Below, in pieces: positions 8,029 through 16,300 of a DNA stretch of 64,000 nucleotides (positions are counted from its first letter, which is position 1; the number at the start of each line of letters is the position of its first letter). A model generated the notes under the pieces. The model ran no database searches. It was not told the origin of the DNA and worked only from the letters and a program-made list of their open reading frames with translations. This DNA is from an uncultured Collinsella sp. GTDB taxonomy: Bacteria; Actinomycetota; Coriobacteriia; Coriobacteriales; Coriobacteriaceae. Both the position numbers and the translations under genes were made by a program. Location: positions 20,857 through 84,856 of the forward strand of contig CANNOC010000010.1 of NCBI GenBank assembly GCA_947507155.1. Direction: 5' to 3'.

Positions 8029-10161
8029 TTAGCTCCTCTTTGTTTTGAATCGTGCCGGCGGGGCTATCGTGTTATCGAACAGCTCCGGATAGCGGGACTT
8101 GAGCCCGCCGTCTTCTCCTTCAAACCGCTCGGCTTTTTTCTTGACCAGCGCCTGCAGCTCGAAAAGACTTGATAGCGCAATAAGTGAGTCAAGACCCAGA
8201 TTGCCGTCGAGATATGCCCGCACGCCGTACAGAATTCTCGCCTCCGGTTTGAGCGGGGTACGGCAGTATTCCATATCGAGAAGAAAACAACTCGGCTCTC
8301 CGATATAGATGGGGTACTCCAGGGGATATTCAATCTGACAGCCGTAGGCGTACATGTCGCTCGTATCGCCATTTTGCCGATGGTGCCTGAGCAGGTCGTC
8401 GGCCTTATTTGCGGCGCATTCCCTGTAGGTGGAAGGCGGAAGCTCATCCATGACTCGCTTCGTGGTCCATGTCTGCATATTGAGAAGCAGCATGGGGTCG
8501 CCAGGGTCGCCGTGCCGACAAATGATGTCGCCGGCGTGGAATGGCGTCGGGATGCCAAACCACATCAGCGCAAAGGCAAAAGTGGGGTCTTCGCCCTCGC
8601 GTTCCTTGTCGATGCAGCGCAGCTGGCAATCCATGACCTTGCCATTTGCGTCGAGCATGAGCTTATCGGCGGCATAGTAGTCTTCGTCCGGATCGATCGG
8701 GCGGCGTGTTACTTCAATCGAGGTAGGATTCTCCCCCTCAAGCTCATTCCAGATTGCCTCGAAACATTTTTCGTAGCTAGTGTAGGGGCCATAATTGCAC
8801 CCGCTCTCATGGGGACTTCCCGTCTTGTCCTCAAAGAAATACATGTGCTTGCCAGGTTGTTTGAACCGGGCGATTTTCTTGCGCTCCCATCTGATGACGT
8901 CGCGAAGAAAGACATGGAAGTTGGGGATATTGAACGTGCCGTATCGCCTGCTCATCGCGCAATTGGGCATGTTTTCGAGAATCTTTTGCCAGGCCTCGAT
9001 CTTCTGGTGCAGCGTCTTTTCGCTCGAACGGTCGACGATGAACGCCGCCTCGGGCGTGGTGGGTTCGTAGCCGATGCCTTCCAAATGCTCTCTGATATCG
9101 GGCGAGTCGAGAAACTCGAGAATGTCCGAACGTATGGCGTTGACGCCGGCGCCGGCCGATGTGCGGTATGGCTGCAGGCAGTCGTGTACGACCGATCCGT
9201 CCGACCATTGTTTGCCGTAGCTGGGATCATCGTGCAGCTTTTTCGAGAGCTCGAGCATAAAGGGGCAATCATCGGGCAATTCGCCGGTATAACGTTCGGC
9301 GGTATAGAGGGCAGAGGGCGTGAAGTCGTCGAGGAAGCCGTCCGTGAAATCCCTCAAGCGGAGATTGCCTTCCTCAACGCCGTAGATTTTGCTCGGATAG
9401 GCGCACCAAACCTGGCCTTTGAACGAACTATCGTAGTCGTCTTCGAGCACGATGGCAAAACGGGGACCGTGATCGAAGGGCCGACCGTCGATCTTGATGA
9501 TGTCGCCGGGGACCCAGGGAGTGTAAAAGACCTCACCATTGGCGCAGAAGTGCTTGCTATTGTTCCACGGCAAGTGATCGATGCTTTGGTGCGGAGTCCG
9601 CTGATTCCGGCGATCGCTCAAAAAGACCAAATCGCCAGCCATGGTCGCGGCGAATATCAGCGAGGCTTGAGCGCGCGGGCGGTCGTGTAAGTCTTCGGCG
9701 GTATAGAGCTTAATCTGCCAGAATGATTCGGACCAATCTTCATCGGGGTCATCATCGACGTATTGCTTCATGAGGATTTGCGCAGCTTCCCATGAGGCAA
9801 CGGGGAAGGGGCCATCAAAGGTGTCGTGCCCACGCTCCTCTTCACTGTAAAACATGCCGGAGATTAGAAGGGTGCCGTGGTCGCGGTCAACGTTGTAAAG
9901 CATATCGAGCGCGCTGTTGAGCTGGTCAAGGCCGGAGTCAATCGCCTCGGCGTAATCCGATGAGACCTCTTTGCGAAGCTGCTCGAGCATGGCTCGTTTT
10001 TCGTCGAGCGTCTTGAGGGAGCCGCCGATGATTCTACAGAGGGAGCCATCTGCCATTCCCATGTGTTTGAACATATGAACACGCAGCTCATCGTTCTTGA
10101 TGCAACTGCAAACGAGCTCCCTGCCGGCATCGGTGATCACGGTATCTGCTTTGCTGTCCAT
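8029..10161 (-). CDS. Uncharacterised two-module (N+C) paralogous family protein
   Basis: Start MDSKADTVITDAGRELV with ggaggttact RBS. N-half: DGPFPVASWEAAQILMKQ...TPWVPGDIIKIDGRPFDHGPRFAIVLEDD. C-half: FLDSPDIREHLEGIGYEPTTPEAAFIVDRSSEKTLHQKIEAWQKILENMPNCAMSRR. Confidence 0.82.
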   Translation of the reverse strand: MDSKADTVITDAGRELVCSCIKNDELRVHMFKHMGMADGSLCRIIGGSLKTLDEKRAMLEQLRKEVSSDYAEAIDSGLDQLNSALDMLYNVDRDHGTLLISGMFYSEEERGHDTFDGPFPVASWEAAQILMKQYVDDDPDEDWSESFWQIKLYTAEDLHDRPRAQASLIFAATMAGDLVFLSDRRNQRTPHQSIDHLPWNNSKHFCANGEVFYTPWVPGDIIKIDGRPFDHGPRFAIVLEDDYDSSFKGQVWCAYPSKIYGVEEGNLRLRDFTDGFLDDFTPSALYTAERYTGELPDDCPFMLELSKKLHDDPSYGKQWSDGSVVHDCLQPYRTSAGAGVNAIRSDILEFLDSPDIREHLEGIGYEPTTPEAAFIVDRSSEKTLHQKIEAWQKILENMPNCAMSRRYGTFNIPNFHVFLRDVIRWERKKIARFKQPGKHMYFFEDKTGSPHESGCNYGPYTSYEKCFEAIWNELEGENPTSIEVTRRPIDPDEDYYAADKLMLDANGKVMDCQLRCIDKEREGEDPTFAFALMWFGIPTPFHAGDIICRHGDPGDPMLLLNMQTWTTKRVMDELPPSTYRECAANKADDLLRHHRQNGDTSDMYAYGCQIEYPLEYPIYIGEPSCFLLDMEYCRTPLKPEARILYGVRAYLDGNLGLDSLIALSSLFELQALVKKKAERFEGEDGGLKSRYPELFDNTIAPPARFKTKRS

Positions 10162-10214
10162 AGTAACCTCCAATTCGGTCGTTGCCGTTAGCATCCATCA
10201 GAGGTTGTGCTTTG

Positions 10215-10236
10215 TGGTCCCATTAACGGGTCCCAT
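10215..10236 (-). promoter_or_regulatory. Leader palindrome upstream of the 10161 start
   Basis: tggtcccattaacggg(tccca); the identical 16-mer lies the same distance upstream of the paralogue at 12454. Confidence 0.5.
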
Positions 10237-10257
10237 ATGAATCTCGCGTCAAACATA

Positions 10258-10327
10258 TTTTTGGAAACGCCACTGGTGCATGGGCGGCTGCGTGTTGAAT
10301 GGACAATCGGTAGTGGCGTTTCAAAAA
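10258..10327. repeat. Inverted repeat directly after the stop codon of the 10328 gene
   Basis: tttttggaaacgccact (10258-10274) and agtggcgtttcaaaaa (10312-10327). Confidence 0.65.
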
Positions 10328-12454
10328 CTAAGCGTAACTGGCGCAACCTCCCTCTAAGAAGGGATCGGCCGTCGTATCGAACAGCTCCGGGTAGCGGTCC
10401 TTGAGCCAGCTGTCTGCATCCTCGAAGCCGCGTGCCTTTTTCTCCGCCAGCGCCTGTAGCTCGCATGCGCTGGCCATCGCGGCGAGCGAATCAACCGCCA
10501 GGTCACCTCTGACATACGCCCTGACGCCGTAGAGGATTCGCTCCTCCGACTTGAGCGGCTTACGATAATAGTCAATGTCCAAAAGAAAGCCCTCAGGCTC
10601 CCCAATGTAGAAGGGGAAATGCAAGGCGGATGAGACTTGGCACCCGTAGGCGTACATGTCGCTGGTGTCGCCGTCATATCGGTGCCAGCGCAATAGCTTG
10701 TCGGCCTTTTGAACGAGGCGCTCTTTGTAGACGGAGGAAGCAAGCTCTTTGTCGACTCGTTCGGATCCCCAAGTTTGCAGGTCAAACAGCACCATCGGCT
10801 CGTCGGGGCGTTGGAGGTTGCAGACGATGTCTCCGGCATGGAAGGGCGTTGGGATATCGAACCACATGTCCTCGAAATCGCTCGCGGTGCCCGCCTCGTC
10901 CCACTCACCCTCGAACCGGTAATCGCAAGACATTACTTCGCCGTTCGCATTGAGTAAGACCATGTCGTCGGCATAGTGGTCTTCGTCCGGGTCGATGGGG
11001 CGGCGAGTGATCTTGATCGCCTTTGGATTGTCGCCTTCGAATTCTCTCCAGATGGCATCGAAGCATTTTTGATAACTGCTGTACGGGCCGTAAAGAAGGT
11101 CGCATCGGTCGCGCCGGTCCCACGAGTAGTCCTCAAAGAAATACAGACTCTGGCCGTCCGTCCTTTTAAAGTGTGCGAGCTTTCTTTGCTCCTGCCTGAT
11201 GACATTGCGCAGAAAGGCATGAAAGTCAGGGATGTTGACCGTGTCGTTTCTGCGGCTCATGGCGCAATTGGGCATGGTGTCGATGATCTTTTGCCAGCCT
11301 TCGAGCTTTTGCTGCAGCGTCGCTTTATGCGAGCGGTCGACGATAAAAGCCGCTACGGGCGTGGTGAGCTCGTAGTTGATTCGTTGAAGGTGCTCCTTAA
11401 TGCTGCGCGAGTCCAAAAACTCAAAGATGTCCGGACGAATATCCAACTCACTTTGGCTGGTAGGCTTGCAGCGCGGCTGCAGGCAATCGTGCCCGACCGA
11501 GCCTTCGGACCACTGCTTGCCGTAGTCAGGGTTGTCGTGCAGCTTCTGCGAAAGTTCGATCATAAAGGCGCAGTCGTCCGGCAGGTCACCGGTGTAGCGC
11601 TCGGCGGTGTAGAGGGCAGATGGGATGAAGGGGTCCAAGAGACTGTCGCTGAAGGTGCCGGATGAAAGCGAACCCTCCTTAACACCATGATCTCTACTGG
11701 GCCCTGCGCACCAGATCTGTCCCCGGAGCGTGTGCTCGTAGTCGTTTTCGAGCACAATGGCAAAGCGAGGCCCGTGGTCGAAGGGGCGACCGTCGATTTT
11801 GAGGATGTCGCCCGGTACCCACGGCGTGTAGATAGGCTCGTTGTTCGTGCAGAACCGCCTGCTATCGTTTCGCCAGACGCTTTCGACATGCGATTTGCGA
11901 GTGCGGTGATTGCGCAGATCACGGAGGAATATAAGCTCGCCGTCCCTAGTTGCCGCAAACGTCAGGGAGGGCTGCGCCGTTTGGTGCTCGTGCAGGTCTT
12001 CCGCGGTGTAGAGATTGATCTTCCAGTACGATTCGGACCAGTCGTCGTCAGGATACTCTTCGATGTAGTGCTTCATGAGCGTTTTCGCGGCTTCCCAGGA
12101 TGCGGTGGGGAAGGGGCCGTCAAGGGCATCGACGTCGCGCTCCTCCTCGTTGTAGAGCATGACGTACAGTAGGAGGATTCCGCGGTCGCGCTCGACGTTG
12201 TTGAGCATGTCGAGCGCGCAGTTGAGCTGGGTGAGATGCGAATCGATATCTTCGGTCAGCTTCGGCGAAACCTCTTTGTGGAGTTGCTCAAGCATGGCGC
12301 GCTTTTCGTCAAGCGTTTTCAGCGAGCCGGCGATGATCGGCGCTGGCCAGTATAAGTATTTGCGCATGTGGTCTCGCAGCTCTTGGCTTTTGATGCAGCT
12401 GAGGACGAGGTCTTTGCCGGCATCGGTGATGCCATCGCTTGCCTGATTGTTCAT
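10328..12454 (-). CDS. Uncharacterised two-module (N+C) paralogous family protein
   Basis: Start MNNQASDGITDAGKDLV after ggaggcc; colinear similarity to the 8029 product (ITDAG, SLKTLDEKRAMLEQL, TPWVPGDILKIDGRPFDHGPRFAIVLEND, TMPNCAMSRR, IPTPFHAGDIV). Confidence 0.82.
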   Translation of the reverse strand: MNNQASDGITDAGKDLVLSCIKSQELRDHMRKYLYWPAPIIAGSLKTLDEKRAMLEQLHKEVSPKLTEDIDSHLTQLNCALDMLNNVERDRGILLLYVMLYNEEERDVDALDGPFPTASWEAAKTLMKHYIEEYPDDDWSESYWKINLYTAEDLHEHQTAQPSLTFAATRDGELIFLRDLRNHRTRKSHVESVWRNDSRRFCTNNEPIYTPWVPGDILKIDGRPFDHGPRFAIVLENDYEHTLRGQIWCAGPSRDHGVKEGSLSSGTFSDSLLDPFIPSALYTAERYTGDLPDDCAFMIELSQKLHDNPDYGKQWSEGSVGHDCLQPRCKPTSQSELDIRPDIFEFLDSRSIKEHLQRINYELTTPVAAFIVDRSHKATLQQKLEGWQKIIDTMPNCAMSRRNDTVNIPDFHAFLRNVIRQEQRKLAHFKRTDGQSLYFFEDYSWDRRDRCDLLYGPYSSYQKCFDAIWREFEGDNPKAIKITRRPIDPDEDHYADDMVLLNANGEVMSCDYRFEGEWDEAGTASDFEDMWFDIPTPFHAGDIVCNLQRPDEPMVLFDLQTWGSERVDKELASSVYKERLVQKADKLLRWHRYDGDTSDMYAYGCQVSSALHFPFYIGEPEGFLLDIDYYRKPLKSEERILYGVRAYVRGDLAVDSLAAMASACELQALAEKKARGFEDADSWLKDRYPELFDTTADPFLEGGCASYA

Positions 12455-12507
12455 GTCGGCCTCCTTATTGATCGTTACCGGCATGATGCAACGGGTGCGG
12501 CTATTGT

Positions 12508-12526
12508 TGGTCCCATTAACGGGACC
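12508..12526 (-). promoter_or_regulatory. Leader palindrome upstream of the 12454 start
   Basis: GGTCCC-attaac-GGGACC perfect inverted repeat; 16-mer shared with 10215-10230. Confidence 0.5.
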
Positions 12527-12661
12527 AAGTGGCGGCTCGATGTGACAAAGGGACTGCCCTTTCGTCACATCCCAAATATTGCCTTTACGTGTTGATGCAC
12601 ACGGTGTGCAATAATACTCGCACTGTGCAATAGCGCACAGGCTGAGTAACAGGGAGGACGC

Positions 12662-13372
12662 TTGTCCCAGCTCGAGAAATGCGATCGCCGGTCCCTTCGC
12701 TCGCAGCGTGCCCTTCGCCAGGCGCTTGCCAGCGAGCTTGCCGAAAGCGGTGACCTTTCGCGCATTAACGTCGCGTCGCTCACCGAGCGTGCCGGCCTTA
12801 CGCGCCGTACGTTCTATTCGCACTACCGCGATATCCCCGACTTTATCAATCAAATCGAGGACGGCTTGCTGGCCGAGATCCGTGAGCGCATTGAGCTCAT
12901 CACCGCAGCTCAGCTGCCCGATCTCTATCACAACATCGATGAGCTCGAGCCGGCGCCCGGTTCGGTTGAGCTGCTGCGTTATCTTGCGGCCAACCGCGAC
13001 TTAATCGGTGCGCTGCTGGGTCCGGGCGGCGATCAGGCCTTCATTAAAAGGATCATCGACACCGCTCGTGAGGCTGTGGTGCCGCGTGCGCAGACGGGCA
13101 TTTTGGGCCTGGCGCTGGGCACGTTCTTTGACTACTACGTCACCTACGTCGTGAGTGCCGAGGTCGGCATGATTCAGCGCTGGTTTGAGCGTGGGCTCAC
13201 CGAATCGCCCGAGGCCATAGCGCGCATTATGACGGTGCTCGCTTTTGTGCGCCCTGGTGACCTGTATGGCCAACCCATCGATATCAACGTGCCGGAATAC
13301 GGCATGAAGCTATTGAACTTGCAGCTCGAGGACGCGGCTGACACCGCCGCAACCGTCGAGTCCAACAACTAA
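12662..13372 (+). CDS. TetR/AcrR-type transcriptional regulator
   Basis: RRSLRSQRALRQALASELAESGDLSRINVASLTERAGLTRRTFYSHYRDIPDFINQIEDGLL; likely TTG start after aggaggacgc. Confidence 0.82.
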   Translation: MSQLEKCDRRSLRSQRALRQALASELAESGDLSRINVASLTERAGLTRRTFYSHYRDIPDFINQIEDGLLAEIRERIELITAAQLPDLYHNIDELEPAPGSVELLRYLAANRDLIGALLGPGGDQAFIKRIIDTAREAVVPRAQTGILGLALGTFFDYYVTYVVSAEVGMIQRWFERGLTESPEAIARIMTVLAFVRPGDLYGQPIDINVPEYGMKLLNLQLEDAADTAATVESNN

Positions 13373-13384
13373 GAGGAGAGACAG

Positions 13385-16300
13385 ATGAGCAAACTCGTCG
13401 AGGGCATCAAGGACCGCATGATCGCCGCCGCACGCGAGGCCGCGCCCACCGTGGTGGACGCCGCGCAGAAGGCCGCGACCGCGGCTGCCGAGAAAGTTGT
13501 CGAGGCTGTCGCCGATGCCAAGAACGCGACGGGGGAGACGTCCATCGCCAGCGAGCCCGCCACCGCCGCTGAGCCCGTAGCCGCCACCGCCGCCCACGCC
13601 CCCGAAGGTGCGATCTTCAACCCCGAGGCCGCCCACGGCAACCTGCACCTGGGCATCGACGTGGGCTCCACCACCGTTAAGCTCGCCGTGCTCAACGACG
13701 ACAACCAGATCGTCTACGCCAAGTACCAGCGCCACCACACCGACGTCCGCGCTTGCGCCCGCGACTTGTTCGAGGGTGCCGCGACTGTGCTGCCGATGGC
13801 CCAGATGACCTGTGCCATCACCGGCTCAGGCGGCCTGCTGCTGTCCCAGTGGCTCGATTTGGAGTTTGTCCAGGAGGTCATCGCCAGCAAGCGTGCCGTC
13901 GAGACCCTCATCCCGGCCACCGATGTCGCCATCGAGCTGGGCGGCGAGGACGCCAAGATCATCTACTTCGATAATGGCATTGAGCAGCGCATGAACGGCA
14001 CCTGCGCCGGCGGCACGGGCGCGTTCATCGACCAGATGGCCACTCTGCTGCACACCGATGCGAGCGGCCTTAACGAACTCGCGGCCAACGCCACCACCAT
14101 CTATCCCATTGCTAGCCGCTGCGGCGTTTTTGCCAAGACCGACGTCCAGCCGCTGCTCAACGAGGGCGCCCGCCCCGAGGACGTGGCTGCCTCCATCTTC
14201 CAGGCTGTCGTGACCCAGACCATCTCGGGTCTGGCGTGCGGCCGTCCCATCCGCGGCAACGTCGCCTTCCTGGGCGGCCCGCTGCAGTACCTCTCCGAGC
14301 TGCGCCACCGCTTCTACCTCACGCTCAACCTGGACGAGGAGCACCGTATCGTGCCCCAAAACGCCCACCTGTTTGTGGCGAGCGGCGCCGCCATGGCGCA
14401 CGAGTCCAATAAGCTCAGCACGTTCCCGCAGCTCATCGAGGCCATCGATGCCCTGGGCGACACACAGGGTGCCGAGGTCGAGCGCCTGGATCCGCTCTTT
14501 GCCACCGACGAGGACTTTGCCGAGTTCAAAACCCGCCACGACCAGGAAGTCGTCCCCAAGGGCAAGCTCGAAGGCTACACCGGCCGCGTGTTCATTGGCA
14601 TCGACGCCGGCTCCACCACCATGAAGGCCGCGCTCGTGGGCGAGGACGGCCAGCTGTTGCACACCTGGTACGGCAACAACAACGGCGACATCCTGGGCAC
14701 GGCCAAGGTCATCATGGCCGATTTCTACAACCACATCCCCGCCGGCTGCACCATCGGCCACGTGACCACCACGGGCTACGGCGAGGCGCTGCTCATCGAG
14801 GCCCTCAAAGCCGATTCCGGCGAGATCGAGACCGTCGCGCACCTGCGCGGCGCCAAGGCGTTCCTGCCCGGCGTCGAGTTTATCCTGGACATCGGCGGCC
14901 AGGACATGAAGTGCCTGCGCGTCAAGGACGGCGTTATCGAGCACATCATGCTCAACGAGGCCTGCTCGTCGGGTTGCGGTAGCTTTATCGAGAGCTTCGC
15001 CGTCTCTATGAACATGGACGTGCGCGCGTTCGCCGACGCGGCCATCCATGCCAAGGCCCCGGTCGACCTGGGCAGCCGCTGCACGGTCTTTATGAACTCG
15101 CGCGTTAAGCAGGCGCAAAAGGAAGGCGCCACGGTGGGCGACATCGCGGCCGGCCTGTCCTATTCCGTCATCAAGAATGCCCTGTTCAAGGTCATTAAGC
15201 TGCGCGACCCCAAGGAGATCGGCAGCCAGGTTATCGTTCAGGGCGGCACCTTTATGTCCGATGCCACGCTGCGCGCGTTTGAGCAGCTCACCGGCGTTCA
15301 TGCCGTGCGTCCCGACATCGCCGGCTGCATGGGCGCCTACGGTGCGGCCCTGCTCGCCCGCGATCGCGCCGGCGCCGACGGCATCTCGACCATCCTTTCC
15401 GCCGAGGACATCGCGCACCTTACCGTGACGCAAAAGCATGTCCGCTGCGGCCGTTGCTCTAACAACTGCCAGCTTACCGTCAACGACTTTGGTGGCGGCA
15501 GGCGCTTCATTACTGGCAACCGCTGCGAGAAGGGCGCCGGCCACAAAAAGCAGAAGACCGAGGCCCCCAACCTCTTCAAAAAGAAAAATGAGTTGCTCTT
15601 TAACCGCGAGGTGCTGAGCCCCGACGAGGCCCCGCGCGGCACCGTGGGTATCCCGCGCGCACTCAACATGTACGAGAACTACCCCTTCTGGCATGCGTTC
15701 TTTACGCGTCTGGGCTTTAGCGTGCAGCTGTCCGACCAGTCGAGCAAAAAGACCTATCAGGCGGGTATCGAGTCCATGCCGTCCGAGAGCGTGTGCTATC
15801 CGGCCAAGATGAGCCACGGCCACGTGATGAACCTCATCGACCGCGACGTCGACTTTATCTGGATGCCGTGCGTGCGCTGGGAGCGCAAGGAGGATCCGAC
15901 GGCTGGCAACTGCTATAACTGCCCCATCGTCATGAGTTACCCCACGGCGCTGGCGCTCAATATCGACGAGATTCGCGAGCAGAACATCGAGTTCCTGTAC
16001 CCGTTTGTGCCCTATCACGACAAGACCGAGCTCAAGCGCCGCCTGTACCAGGTGCTCGCCGTCGACCGCGTGGCCGATGCGCAAGCCGGTCGTGGTCGCG
16101 TGTGCGGTCCCAAGATCACGCGCTCCGAAGTCGATGCCGCTGTCAACGCTGCCTTTGAGGCCGACGCGCGCTTCCACGAAGACATCCAGACCATGGGCGA
16201 GGAGGCCCTTAAGTGGGTCGAGGACCACGGCGGTCACGGCATCGTGCTCGCCGGTCGTCCCTACCATAACGACCCCGAGATCAACCATGCCCTGCCCGAG

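Noticed and set aside
8374-9690. 438-aa plus-strand ORF within the array
   Set aside because: Antisense to the 8029 paralogue, whose homology to its neighbours supports the minus strand as coding.
12455-12931. N-terminal extension of the 867-aa ORF ending at 10328
   Set aside because: The paralogue comparison and RBS place the start at 12454; the extension overlaps the divergent TetR gene and the leader palindrome.
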